A DNA stretch of 64,000 nt, taken from positions 5,828,001 through 5,892,000 of the forward strand of contig NC_052141.2 of the NCBI RefSeq assembly GCF_016086655.4, written 5' to 3'. A program made the position numbers and the translations under genes. The stretch comes from Lepeophtheirus salmonis (taxonomy: Eukaryota; Arthropoda; Copepoda; Siphonostomatoida; Caligidae). Positions 23,641-35,521 of this stretch are shown one piece after another. The notes beneath the pieces are model-generated. The model was not told the origin of the DNA and did not search any database. It saw only the letters and a list, made by a program, of their open reading frames with translations. How positions within the stretch are numbered: the stretch's first letter is position 1; each line of letters starts with the position of its first letter.

Positions 23641-26225
23641 ACAAATGTATGTCTTAGACACTACCGAATTAATATTTTGATTAAACGGAAACGGATATAA
23701 AAAAAAAAAGACCTTTTGACGAATAAGCTTTTGAATTATACATTTACAATATTATACATATATTTTTTATTTTTTCTGCGTTTTCTTCTGACAAAACAAG
23801 ATGTTTCTTTATTTTCTTCGTTTCTCATCCCCTGAACGACAATTTTTCTTTTATATTAAATTTTCTTTAGAGCTTTGACGATTTATATTATTATATATAA
23901 TATTATATTTTTCTTATGTGTGTATTCAAAGAAAGGATCTTTTGATGTTACAAGACATCTTTTGTATACCTATGTTGTGTTGTTGATTCAAAAGAAATTC
24001 TTTGAATACAAAAAACTCCCTCTATTTTCTTTTTGACCATTATCCCATGGGCCAAAAATAGGTCAGATGTGCTCTTTCTCTCTCCTGGTGGTAGCTATTT
24101 TCACTTAATTGCTTCACGCTGAACAAGAGAGGAAAAATGTTGTATTCAACGATGTTTGGGGCTATATTTATCTATATAAATACGAGAAGGATTTGACTCC
24201 TGGGCTCTTACTAAATACGTCTTTTGTACAGCATCAACAAACTCTCTCAGAGGGAGGGAGGGACTCTTTCCAGGGGCTCTTTTAAAATCAATTTAATGAG
24301 TCACCCAAGAAATAACAAAAAAATCTTCGCACAATGATTTGAAGTTTTTTGTGAGGGGGTTTTCATTTTTTTTTTTTTTTGCAGGGAAGATTAAATGAAT
24401 TTAAGGAATGTTTGGCGGAAAGGCTTTTCAAATAATGAGAAAAATGAAGGTGATGTTGTACTTATACAGTGTGTCCCAGCGAATCGGGAACGAGTATATA
24501 CGATATATTGTTACAGATTTTTGAAATTGTTCTACAAAAATTCAATATTTGAAATTTAATTTTAGAAATTTTCCAAACAATTTCAGTTTTTTCCTCAAAA
24601 ACTCTGGATTTTTGAAATATTTTTCCAAAAAATTATATTTTTGAGAATAGCTCAGGATTTTTACCATATTTTTGAAAAAAAAAATAATTTTTTTGTAAAG
24701 TAATAGATTTTTGAAAAATTTAATATTTGAAATTTAATTTTGAAAATTTTTCCCAAAAACATTTTTAAATATGAAACTTAATTTTAGAAATTTTTTCAAA
24801 AAATATCAGATTTTTCTGAAAAACTCTGGATTTTTGAAATATTTTTCCAAAAAATTATATTTTGGAGAATAGCTCAGGATTTTTACCATATTTTTCAAAA
24901 TTCTTTTTTTTTTTGTGAATAGCAATACATTTTTGAAATTTAAAAAAAAATTTAATATGTCAAATAAGTTCTTTTTCCAAAACCATTTCTCTAGATTTTT
25001 AAATTAAAAAAAAATCATTTTATGTAAATGACTATGCATTTTCCTGAAATTTTTTTCCAAAAAATTTATAATTTGAAATATAATTTTAGAATTTTTTGAG
25101 AATTTTATTTTTTCAAAAAAATTCCTGCCTAAACTCCCAATATTATATGATTAAAATAAAAACTCAGACTAAACCCCAAGGCCTATTAGCAAAGTTGTTC
25201 CCTTATAAGTCAACCGGTTCAAGCAGTTCCGGTTCTTGAATTGCTAGAATCGGAACAGACAAAGTCGAACCTATACTGTTATATATTGATTATTGGTCTC
25301 GGTTTTTGTGCTTTATAGATATATAAAGAAAATATGCACAAGATATATATAAAAAACAAATTAGCCTTAAGTAATAAGTGAATTTTCTTAGTTTCTTTTT
25401 GTGCTATTTTCCAATGATTTTTTTTAATATAGGCAGTGTATAGTGTTTTATCTGAGTTCCAAATAGCTAAATACTTCTTATGGATCTGGAATAGTGGTTT
25501 TAGACACCAGACGGTGTAAATAAAAGAAGGAAGGGTTGGGATAGATTAGGGATTGATGTCCGGTACCAGGCTTTGCAGGGCCCGATAATATCATAAATTT
25601 AATATTTCTTAAGCCAACTTTACTATGCCAAGGGTCCCCTTCACTAAGTCATTTTTACGCTGTTAAGTAGATTATATGGTAAAATGTATTTTTTAATATA
25701 ATGTAGTCTATCAGGTTTTTTCGATATTTTATTCTTTAATATTTTCTTTTCTGTACAAATAAAAACTACGGTTCATATAAATTATACAATGGTTATATAA
25801 TATTATTATTCATAAATCTATATTTATTTATTTTTTACAAAAAGACGAAATTTTTTACATTTTCCACTAATGAACAATACCCGTAGGCAGTAACAATATC
25901 ACCACCTCTTGAAAAAAATATTTTGCTTAATACAGATGTACCCATAGTTGCGAAGTATCATCCGCTAACTTCTAAACTTTGGGATTTTTTAAAAAATCAT
26001 CTCTCCACCATACCACAGGGTTTTCGTCAACTGGGATGTATTTGACCATTTTGTAAGTCATTCTGCATTTTTTATATACAAAATGCAGAGATTATTTCTG
26101 ATATAGAAGGATGATAATGGATTAAAATCTTAACCCCATATCTAAATCTAAACAAAGTTTTATAATATCCAAATATTTAATATTTGATTCTATATATAAA
26201 GTTTTATAATATCCAAATATTTAAC
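23641..26225. other. intergenic DNA with AT-rich array
   Basis: At 24466 a Tc1/mariner-like tip (cagtgtgtcccagcgaatcg) follows TA. It leads into an array of atttttgaaatttttcc-type units at about 24510-25120. At 25530-25660 lies a repeat with ccaggctttgcagggcccga and ttactatgccaagggtcccc that is also found at 37078-37215. No coding region is recognised. Confidence 0.5.
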
Positions 26226-26359
26226 ATTTGATTATATATATATGTACGTACCGCACCGAAGGTAAAAACCTACCGAAACGAACATAGATACAACTTTCTA
26301 CAGTACCAAACTTAATATGAACACTTTTGAAAACCAAATAAAAAACACATAGTTCTCCC

Positions 26360-26630
26360 CGGGAAACGTGCTCTTCAACCGTGGCAGGATATGGTACCAG
26401 AGGACCATTAGTAGACGTCTGAGCTGACTTCCTCGTTGACCTTGAAGAAGAAGGGAGGTATCTTGCTGCCGTCGAACGCCACGACGCCAAGGACCATGAC
26501 CTGAGCTGGATTTGTGGTCCTAAAGGTTCCCTCTAGTTGATCTAATGATTCAGCCAAGAAGTGACCAATTTTTCTGTTCAGAAAAGCGTTCACTTGTGCG
26601 TCAAGGAGATTTCACATCCTCTGCCGTTTT
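26360..26630 (-). mobile_element. degenerate transposase fragment (DD37D-like)
   Basis: The minus strand reads NAFLNRKIGHFLAESLDQ then GTFRTTNPAQVMVLGVVAFD and IPPFFFKVNEEVSSDVY, with ILPRLKSTFPGENYVF in another frame. In related transposases these blocks lie between the first and second catalytic Asp. The first-Asp motif itself is not recognisable, and the fragment stops just before the second. A palindromic patch with ccgaaggtaaaaacctaccg at about 26256-26275 follows on the left. It is a dead fragment. Confidence 0.7.
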
Positions 26631-28495
26631 GCTTGTTGCTTTAACATTTTTGATCAAAAAAAAAAAAAAAAAAAACTTTAAATTGTAGCTAGCTGTCAGT
26701 TTTTTTTTAGAATGGCGCCAAGTACAAAATTGTCAGCTTTTTAAAACTGAGGCTATACAACCTCGAAGAGGACTCTAATTTTTGAGTACCCTTACCGTAT
26801 ATTGCCCCAACGACTGAATATAATTTCATTTCTTTTATTATTTCACTTATTATTTGTTAAAATTAAAGATGATTTAATTTTAAGTCCCCTAAAGGTAAGC
26901 TCATTTCAAGGTAATACAACGTGAAATTGTATTATGCTTAATAATGTATATAATTAAGTATGTACAGGTTTTGATGGAATCATCATTATTGAGCTAAATT
27001 CATACTAAAAAAAAGGGGGATTCTTGCTGATTTGGATGCATCAGTCACCTCAAATAAAAACGTATTTTTTGGTACGTTGCATATGTGCAACATGCATTTA
27101 AGCTCTAACTATTTCAATTTAGTCATACCAATGCAAGTTTTGGATCCCATCTTTGTAGTACCTAATTACTATTTCCTATAATTTTTTGTTGATTACCGAA
27201 TAAAAATACATTTCCTGTGCTTAAATTAAGTTCAAAAAAAATAATGATCATTTGGCCTGCAATTGAATGATGTTGTTTATTGAGAGTTTTTTGTTTTTTT
27301 TTGGCAATGGAGCCAAGTACAAAGTCAATAATAAACTATCATACAAAAAAAAAAAAAAAAAAAGCCAACAAACATTTGAGGACAATGAAAGACATGATTA
27401 CAACGTGACGATCTTGTTGTAGGGAGAACGAACCCCTCTGAAAGGAGGGTGTCCCTTGATTCCTCTGCATTTTTTCCCAGAAGGCCTTCAGGTTATAAAA
27501 AAACATCATGTAAACACATCGTTCTACAACAATAACAACAAAAATAAGAAGAACAAAAAAATAGCTCAGAAATGTACTCCGCCTTTTCCGTCTTGATGAA
27601 CCCTGATGCTTCATGATAACTATGGGAAAATGTGACCGTTTTTATTAACTAAAATATATATTTATAGTAAATAAATAAATCAAACAAAAGAATAGTTCTT
27701 TTACATGCTTGCAATTTTTCTAGCCACATCATTTTTTTGAAAATTTCATCACAAAAAAAATGAAAATATAAACTTTTTGGAAAAAAGAATTCAAAAACCT
27801 ATAGTTATTTACAAAAAATTAAATTTTTTGTAAATAAAATTTCAAAAATTAACAGCTGTTCAAAAAAAATTAATAATTTTTGAAAATTTTCCAATATTCA
27901 ATTTATTTTTGTCAAAAAATTTACAAATAATTAAAAAAATTCAAAAAAAATCTCAAAAATTAAATTTCTAATATTCCATTTAAAAAAATTAAGTTTATTG
28001 GAAAATAATTTGATAAATTACATTTTAAAAAATAATTAAAAAACTTACAGGAATTCAGAAAAAATTAAATGTTGTTTTGAAAAAAACTATCAAAAATCCA
28101 TGACTATTTGCAAAAAATTAAATTTTTTTGGAAAAAAGATTAATTTGCCCGAATAACTTTTTTTTTAGAAAAAAAAAAAAATTACGCCAATTTTTATTTA
28201 AAATTTTTTCATCCTGCCCAAAAGAAATTCTAGTAAATAGTCCAAATTCCTTAATTTTGGGAGGGATACTACAGCTCCCCCAGACCAACTACTGTAGAAG
28301 CCTCTGTATCAGGCTTAAAGACTTCTAATGCTTGGTATTGATGACGTCACTCTACATTACTGTACAGTCCTAACATTGAAATGAACTGGACCAAGAAGTA
28401 AGGATAGAATACTATGTTGATGCAGTATGGACCTGCTTTCAATCAAACCCAAATTGCCCTTTGTGTAATATTTAAAAAATATGAGTAAAATATAG
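26631..28495. other. intergenic DNA with AT-rich array
   Basis: A/T homopolymers occur at about 26658-26676 and 27346-27363. A 91-codon minus-strand ORF at 27339-27614 has one hydrophobic helix. It ends in a poly-A-encoded Phe run, and I do not recognise it. The array at about 27770-28200 consists of units like attaaattttttggaaaa. It ends near 28305 in tactgtagaagcctctg, a decayed version of the hAT-like right tip seen at 8309. Confidence 0.45.
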
Positions 28496-28499
28496 TTTT

Positions 28500-28850
28500 A
28501 TTTATTCGTGAAATACTGCTGATTGAATATATGACCAGGCAACACTTTCACAAGGCTAGAAAGATTTCCCTCCAAATTAAGTGGGTTACATTTGTAAAAA
28601 ATATCATCAATTTCTATCAACAAACTAATCGTATTACCCACAAATTACATCGAAGCTAGCTTAATTAATTGTCGCAATAAACAAATGATAAATTGATTGG
28701 TCTTTCAGAAATTGAGACTGTTGAAATGAATTTTTTAGATACATTCCATTGTAAATAATCAAAAAACAACACTTTTATTCATAATGAAGGAATGGAATTT
28801 CCAAGGCTAATTCTCCAAAGTAAATATTAGACTTAGTTATATAATATGTG
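28500..28850 (+). repeat. family R repeat, partial
   Basis: Words shared with the R family include atcatcaatttctatcaaca, attgtcgcaataaa and cacaaatta. The 3' part is poorly preserved. Another R copy follows directly, so this is again a tandem pair. Confidence 0.5.
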
Positions 28851-28859
28851 TACCTCCAT

Positions 28860-29200
28860 CACAAAAACAATCTATAATTTTGTGTAGAATAGATTTGTAT
28901 TCGTCTACGACAAAAAACTATCATCAATTTCTACCAATAAATTATTTTTATTAACTATTTGAATGCATTACAAATTGGACTTAAATTATACCAAAATTGA
29001 TCCACACAATAAAAAGGTTGAGAAATTGACAGATTTGATGGTTGAAATAAGATTACCTGTGGCCAATAAAAGTCTTTTAAATCAAATAAAGGTACTAAAC
29101 TATGGCTACAACTCTTGTGTATCTAAACTCATCCCAGTAATTTTTAATACAAGGCTTATAATTGACTCAAATATGTAAATGCAATATTGGGTTATTTGCA
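28860..29200 (+). repeat. family R repeat
   Basis: Contains atcatcaatttctaccaata, attggacttaaattatacca, aaaagtcttttaaatcaaat, ctaaactcatcccagtaatt and ataattgactcaaatatg. A 71-codon ORF within it is carried by the repeat and is not a gene. Confidence 0.65.
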
Positions 29201-29337
29201 TTCAAACCCAGGGCTTTGTCATTTTTCCAAATATATGAATAGGAAGAGTTATTTTTTCTTAAAATACTCCCGATTTAATATATATATTTTTACAATATCC
29301 AGGATTATAAAAAAACAACAACAAAGAAACTTATAAT

Positions 29338-29920
29338 TTATTCGTCAGCATCCGCCGTGTGAACACGGAATGGTCTAACGTGTCTTTCAACTCTTGTGGC
29401 TGCGATGAGAATAGTTTCAACTGGATACTTTCTAACGTCTGTCCCTGACGTTCATGCCACCAATAACCTTTCCAAAGAGAACATGTCTTCCATCCAACCA
29501 AGGCGCTTTTGAGGTAGTGATAAAGAATTGAGATCTATTAGTGTCTCTACCGCTAATCGCCATGTAACCCCATCCAGCACCGTAATGCTTCAGCTTGAAG
29601 TTTTCATCAGGGGATACGTTTCAATAGATGAATTCCCCACCAGTTCCGTCTCCACGAGTTAAGTCACCTCCAACGACTATGAAGTTCTTAATGACACTAT
29701 GGAACTTGAAGCTAACGTAGCCTTCACCGACTTTCTATATTGCAGCGAGCTGAACACAGTTCTCTTTGGGACTATATACCAAACAACCCCTAATATCACC
29801 AATGGGTTTGCCTCCGATGGATATGAAGACTGTGACTATATCCGTTACATAATCATGGGTGTAAGCCGTGAAAAGGTTAAGAGCAAGGATAATTACTCCG
29901 GATACAGCAAGTAATTTCAT
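29338..29920 (-). pseudogene. cyclophilin (secreted peptidyl-prolyl isomerase) pseudogene, intron-less
   Basis: From the ATG at 29920, the minus strand reads a hydrophobic leader (MKLLAVSGVIILALNLFTAY) and then DISIGGKP-like sequence. Cyclophilin blocks follow in order: KVGEGYVSFKFHSVIKNF, GGDLTRGDGTGG, PDENFKLKHYGAGWGYMA, SQFFITTSKAPWLDGRHVLF and GKVIGGMNV. A frameshift leads to the tail YPVETILIAATRVERH, ending TADADE and a stop at 29338. Two in-frame stops, a deletion in the segment after IGDIR, and the shift near the end disable it. The leader suggests a cyclophilin B-like ER protein. The absence of introns across the whole domain suggests a retrocopy, although no poly-A tail is obvious. 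Confidence 0.9.
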
Positions 29921-30417
29921 CAATAGTATTAATCGACTGTGTGGATCAATGCAATTGATTTCGAGATTGACGGAGAGGAATCGTATTATATACTTAAATT
30001 TTCTTCCAGAGATCCCGAATTATGATTACTTTTTGAATCTGCTCAAGTCGAATTGGCTTTTTTTAATTGGATGAGCACTTAAATGAATTGTGAAGATGCT
30101 CTTTTTTTGTATTTGACGGGAATGCAAAAGGAGTGTATCATTTTATTTATAAAGTAAATGTTACTTTCACACCTAATATCTTGCCCATTTAAAAAAATAA
30201 TTGAATTTTTGAGTATATAAAGTTTAATCGTTATACAATGATCCTTCCATAGACATGAAACATGTTCTATATGTTATTAATTAAGGCAATTTTTATTATG
30301 AAACATATATATTATGTACAACTGGGGATGAAATTGAGCTCATTCACGATTTTATCTAATTTTTGGAACAAAAATTAGCAGTAGAATAATTATTTGAAAC
30401 AGTTTTTATCTTTGCCA

Positions 30418-30545
30418 ACGAAGCTGAACGAAGGTTATGTTTTTGTCTCTGTTTGTGTGTTGATCACCAGGATTACGGCACAAGTTAAAAATCGATTTTC
30501 ATCTAACTTGGTACAAAGATTATATATATAAATCCCAAAGTTATT
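30418..30545 (+). repeat. fragment resembling a widespread dispersed element
   Basis: The text gaaggttatgtttttgtctc, gtgtgttgatcacc and catctaacttggtacaaag has the look of a sequence I remember from many animal genomes in non-autonomous elements. It leads directly into an AT-rich array at about 30560-30850. The class is uncertain. Confidence 0.35.
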
Positions 30546-30851
30546 CTTGAAGTTAAAATTAAAAAATCAACAGCTGTTCACAAAAAATTCCAATAATTCA
30601 CAGCTATTCGCAAAAAATTATATTTTTTTATAGAATAAAGTTTCAAAAATCCATAGCTATTTTTGTCAAATTATATTTTATGGAAAAAAAGTTATAAAAC
30701 TTACAGCTGTTCACAAAATATAAATGTTTTTTGCTAAATAATTTCAAAAATCTATAGCTATTCAAGGAAAATGATTTTTATTGAAATTTCATTTCAAAAA
30801 TCCACAGCTACTCACAAGAAATTAAATTTTTGAAAAAAATTTAATTTGTTA

Positions 30852-31010
30852 TCATGAGTCAGCAATAATCCAAAAATTCAGTCCATTGCAAATCTCCTAA
30901 ATGCTAAAGTGGAGGTGGTAAGGGGTTTGGACATTATGAAGTGCACCAGAAGCCTAGTTTTCAATGTGGGCTAGATGACAAATGGTTTGGACCATCAGGA
31001 TAACAGTAAA
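30852..31010 (+). mobile_element. transposase N-terminal fragment, inverted pair (left)
   Basis: Begins near gttatcatgagt and includes ctcctaaatgctaaagtgg and atgaagtgcaccagaagcc. Its translation has SIANLLNAKVEVV, IMKCTRSLVFNV and then a stop. The same block, about three-quarters identical, is found in the opposite orientation at 31735-31945. It resembles the first helix-turn-helix of a Tc1/mariner-superfamily transposase. No catalytic part is present. Confidence 0.55.
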
Positions 31011-31580
31011 GACCCACTTGGGATTGTCTACATTTTTTATTATTGACAATTGTTTCATACTTAAGCTTTCTACTAAAAAAAAAAATCCTTATGCCTTGAA
31101 ATGAGTAAAATATGAGCTTTTAAAATATTAATTTACGTTAATTAACGTCATTCATTTGATAAAACTATTTTGCACTCTCGTCAAATACTATATATAAAAA
31201 AAGAGCTCCCTCTATATTAATTCCTTTAACCTGCCTTCTCCGTGACATAGAAACAAGTACAGCTGATTTTGACAAGCTACCTTTCTCATAAGAACTCCCA
31301 TATATATGTAAATTGACCCTTTCATAGTACAATTAATTAATAGATCAATATCGATGATCCCTCCAATATCAGATAACAGGGAACAACTGATATTAAGAAG
31401 GGTATTAATTCAATGGTCCCACCTTCTCCACGCCCTCTTTTTTTCCTTACAAAAATGCCCACTCTAATTATTCATCAATGTACATCCCCATTCTCCTAAA
31501 ATGAAATATCGCCCTTCATTCAGCTAGTATTATACCATCCCAGGGCGTATTTCAGGGATTCTCAAGTATATAATGGCATT

Positions 31581-31726
31581 GTGACTGTTCATGCTTTAAT
31601 TATATATTTTTTTATATTTATACCTGTATTAATTGGGGGTTATGGTCATTGGTTAATTCCTTTAATATTGGGGGCTCTTGGCATAGTTTTCCTCCTCTAA
31701 ATATTATAAGATTTTGGTTTTTAATG
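31581..31726 (+). pseudogene. nuclear copy of mitochondrial COI (NUMT)
   Basis: Translated with a mitochondrial code this reads VHALIIYFFIFIPVLIGGYG and then HWLIPLILGAL, followed by a FP-LN-I-FWFLM-like region. That is the well-known internal block of cytochrome c oxidase subunit I (helix ending in PVLIGGFGNWLVP in most animals). The stretch is about 146 bases and has diverged; stops and a one-base shift occur near FPPLN. It is too short to function and lacks the rest of the gene. It sits between two inverted transposase N-terminal fragments. Confidence 0.85.
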
Positions 31727-31734
31727 CAGTTTCT

Positions 31735-31945
31735 TGAATGTCGTAGCAGACACGGAGAAGCGTTGGCGAGGCGATTGGTCAATTTGGTGAGTTCTCCTTG
31801 ATCTTCTTCTCAATCACTTTTCATCTTAGCCACCTTTTAAAACCAGGCTCCTGGAGCACTTTACAATGGCCATAATCCTCGCCACAAATTCAACTTCAGC
31901 ATCTAGGAGATGTTATTTTGGCTTTCTGTTCACTCATGATAACGA
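31735..31945 (-). mobile_element. transposase N-terminal fragment, inverted pair (right)
   Basis: The minus strand reads gttatcatgagtgaac, then ctcctagatgctgaagttg and gtaaagtgctccaggagcc. The translation includes IMAIVKCSRSLVLK. It matches the plus-strand copy at 30852-31010, so the two form inverted arms about 0.7 kb apart around the COI fragment. Confidence 0.55.
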
Positions 31946-32812
31946 AATGTTTCATAATGAATCATAATGTCCCAAAGTAAAGACTAAACTTTCCTATATT
32001 AATGAGAAAATTAACATTAAGGAAAGGTTCAGGTTGTGGAGCCCACCCTCTAATTTTGTAAACACCGTAGGTATTAGAACCGTCTTCAGTAATAAATATA
32101 TCAATTGAACATTGATACAGTCTTGAAAAAAAGCAAAAAAACAACCTAATAACCCTCAGAGAAAATGGAACGCTCTAAGGTAAATAACTAGTGGCTTGAT
32201 TAGGGCATTGGGCGGAGATTGGAATGCTTTGTTGTGCTTTATTTATTTATTTTTGCCTATTCAAGAAGTCAACTTTTTTTATTTCATTTTTCTTAACATC
32301 CTAAGATTCCTCTTAAAAAGGAAAACACAAATTTTTTCTATTGTTAAAAAATAAAATTTTTTAAAGTAGTATTTTTTTTTCCTTTTCTTTTTTCATAGAA
32401 GGAATTTCTTTTCAATGCATACAAAGAAGTAGTCAGGCGTGGCATTCCAGGGGCATTAGAAGGAATGAAGCAACAACTCTCATGACCAAGAATTAAAGAT
32501 GTTTTCTTATGAATTGATAGAACAGAATCATTTCATTCATAAATTATATAGGCAACATATTTTTTTATATTAGTATTGGTGATGGAACGAATCAAAAAAA
32601 AAAAAAAAATCCAGATACAGATTCCAATGTAATTCTAGCAAATTTCCCACAATCAATTATTTAATATCATTAATAATAGTTAAAAAATACACTTTTGCTG
32701 TAAATTTTTCAGAATTATACTTGATAAAATACGAACACGCTATCTTCAAAATAGCCAATGAAAAATTAAAAAGATTTTATTTATATTTAATTTGTTATAT
32801 TAAAATTCTAAA

Positions 32813-33119
32813 CTAAAACGATCTACTATAATCTATAAGATGTAAATTTCTATTGTCAAACCTCCTTATATTCAATATTTTTTGTTGTTTCTGTCCATTT
32901 GATGTAAATATAATCAAATCTGCACCCTCTTTTGACACTCTTGAAAATGCTACATATAATTGACCATGTGAAAATACTGATTTTGGTAAATATAAAACAT
33001 ATTTGTCAAATGTCTGACCTATTAATTTATTGATTGTCATTGTCAATGATAGCTTGCCATGTTCATTCTTCAACCATAATGAAGATTGAATATCAATTCT
33101 AAGATTAATTTGCTGATCC
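32813..33119 (-). mobile_element. Helitron / PIF1-type helicase C-terminal remnant
   Basis: The minus strand gives LSLTMTINKLIGQTFDKYVL, then YLPKSVFSHGQLYVAFSRVS. These are the last helicase motifs (the TINKSQGQT and VFSHGQLYVALSR signatures) of PIF1-like helicases, found at the C-terminus of Helitron Rep-Hel proteins. About 100 residues remain. The usual Ser in the first motif is Leu here, and nothing upstream matches the Walker motifs or the Rep domain. It could instead derive from a cellular PIF1 gene, but the GQLYVAFSR form is the transposon-like one. Confidence 0.8.
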
Positions 33120-34214
33120 GTTTTCTCATTCCCTTTTTAATTCGTATTTAATATACGTTCTCCCTTTTTCTGTTAGTTTAATGATTCGTTTTTTTGGATT
33201 TTTAACTTTTTTTGGTGTATTTTGTGTAAAAAAGAAGCGGGGAATCCCCGATTTTTTATGAAAAAATCAACTTATTAGCAAATAAACAAACTTGCCTTCG
33301 AAAGACAAGGACATTAGTGCTATCAGAATTTTAACATAGCCTTTGGTACGTAACTCAGAAATCTGAACCACTTTTATTTGATGTCTTAGGGCTGTATACC
33401 TCTACATTTTTGAAATAAATGCCCTATCCTATGCGTTTGTATGAGGGGACAGACGGAAATTCATACATACATTAACTATAATGTTATGTTAGAGTAGATT
33501 AGGGATGGTCTTTTCTTCGATCCCTTTACAAAACTAATTCCTATAAAATGACAATATCTGCATTTGTTTAAAACCCTTTTGTTCACGTTTAGTTTCTATT
33601 CGATTTGTTTCTTCTCATTTTTTGAGCATTTTTTTTATCATAAATTATTTTATTAGAATATTTATAAAATTGTAAGACTAGAGCATTAAATTCACATGAT
33701 CCTTTTTTTATAACTTGACGAATATATTTAATAATTGTTTTTTATAACTTCCAAAAGTAATAAAAATATATAAATATCGGAATTGTAAATTAAACAGTAT
33801 TTTCAGAATACTGTTCTTTATTCCGGAAAAAACACACGATTCTCCATTCCTGGAATCATCCTTCCATCACTAATTAGTATATAAATGAATATCATATTTG
33901 ATAGGTCTAAATAAATGAACATTTTTTAAGGGAAAAGTTCCCATGGTATATGAATCTTCTTCCATGGGCAATTTTCAACATTCTTTGCGTCAATATCAGA
34001 AATTTGCAGGGAATTTATATATATATTTTATTGAAAGGTTATACATGATTATTTTTTTGGTATATGTGTAAATCATCTTTTCAATCCATGAGTATTATTG
34101 GTTCTCAATCAACCATCTTACGACATAATCAATCTTATATATCATACACGTCAGCAAAAAAACAATATGGTACAAAAAACAAGACATGGAAAAAATCGTG
34201 CATGTTTTTTTTCT
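33120..34214. other. intergenic DNA, no gene seen
   Basis: A short G/C hairpin, gcggggaatccccg, occurs at about 33237-33250. Otherwise only A/T-rich DNA and chance ORFs are visible. Confidence 0.45.
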
Positions 34215-34745
34215 GATGTGTCACGAGCAAACCTAATAAATTGATACTCGAGTTTTATGAAGTTCACAAAAAAAAACTGGCAAAATTTCGGTTCGTGGTT
34301 CTAAAATGTGAGTATTTACTCGTAAATCGTACAAAGTTACGTCTCTCCACTTTTAATTTCCTGAGAATATTCAAGCGTACAAATCCTCAAGACGTATTTT
34401 TTTTCGGATTCAAAAAGTTTCTCGCCTAAAAGAGAAAGAAAGCTGTTTCATTCGAGCCGACTAAGAATGTGAATCTTATTATTACAAATTAGAAAAGGGA
34501 TAAACACCCTTTAACTCATAAACTTTCAATATTTTTATTAAGAAATTTGTTTGCAGGCAAAAAGTGTTCATCAATGAATTAATGATTTTAATACCCCAAA
34601 ATTATCAGTTAAGCAAAAATTGTAAGTTTAATAGTTCATAGGAGTAATGAGTATTGAAACAAGTAGTAAGGAGCACTTCGAAATTTCTCGAATGTTTTTT
34701 TTTATAAACTCGAAAATACTCGACAAGCAAAATTCAGCTAACGTC
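34215..34745. repeat. CGAGT-rich repeat, copy 1
   Basis: The left part reads gatgtgtcacgagcaaacc then tactcgagttttatgaa. The right part reads aaactcgaaaatactcg then caaaattcagct and cacatcacc. Both ends recur in the same order at 46245-47115. The tips look weakly inverted (tgatgtg at the left; ggtgatgtg on the other strand at the right). An ORF at 34241-34429 lies inside and is not supported as a gene. Confidence 0.6.
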
Positions 34746-35520
34746 ACATCACCATTTTTTACTTTATATATAAATGCAGTCTAATATTTCATAGACAATA
34801 GAATAGGATGTCATGGCGTCTAGAGCAATTTTTCAGATAAAGTGTTTATAACATGACGTCATATGTTTTTTTAAATTACAATGACGTTATACGAAGTTTA
34901 AAGGGAGATAACTCGGATTAACTTTGAGCACGCCGTCTTTTATATGAATACAGTATTCAAAATCAGTCCACGCTATGAGACCGCGGTCTGGAACGAAAAA
35001 TCTATCTATAATGAATTACTTAACACCAAACAGAAAAAAAAAAAAAATCGGTGCTGGACCGAGTCTCAACACTAGCATACATAGTTCTAAAATTTATAAC
35101 TATTCAGAAAAAAAAACTTTACACACAGTCAAATTAAGGCTTAGATTATAAAAAAGTTTTATTTTCAAAAATTAAAATAATTGAATATTCTTTTGAATGG
35201 TGTAATGGTTATTAAAAGTACAAATGAACTCAAATATGTCTATATATGAACTGAAAAAAGAGTACAGATTGTTTTCATGTTAACACAACATCTATTTTAT
35301 ATATTATATATATATATTAAAAAAATAATTATTTTTGGAATTTATAAATTTTGTAGGCAACATCTAGAACTAGGCATTTAAATGATTTAAAGGGAAAAAT
35401 GTTTACAGAAAAAGTAAAAAAAAAAAAAACACAGGTAAAATTTAACTGCCCACAAAAGTGGCCTTTTTTTTTTTTTTTTTTTTTTTGAAAACCTTTAGAT
35501 ATGCAATATGAATGACTTCT
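34746..35520. other. intergenic DNA with homopolymer runs
   Basis: A perfect 12-base palindrome, agaccgcggtct, lies at 34978-34989. A T run of about 23 is at 35464-35486. A 99-codon minus-strand ORF at 35329-35628 is built on this run and on the antisense of a transposase tail; it is rejected as a gene. Confidence 0.5.
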
Positions 35521-35521
35521 A

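Noticed and set aside
27339..27614. 91-codon minus-strand ORF with a basic start and one hydrophobic helix
   Set aside because: The Phe-rich end is encoded by a homopolymer run, no relative is recognised, and there is no splice or promoter context. Left as unexplained.
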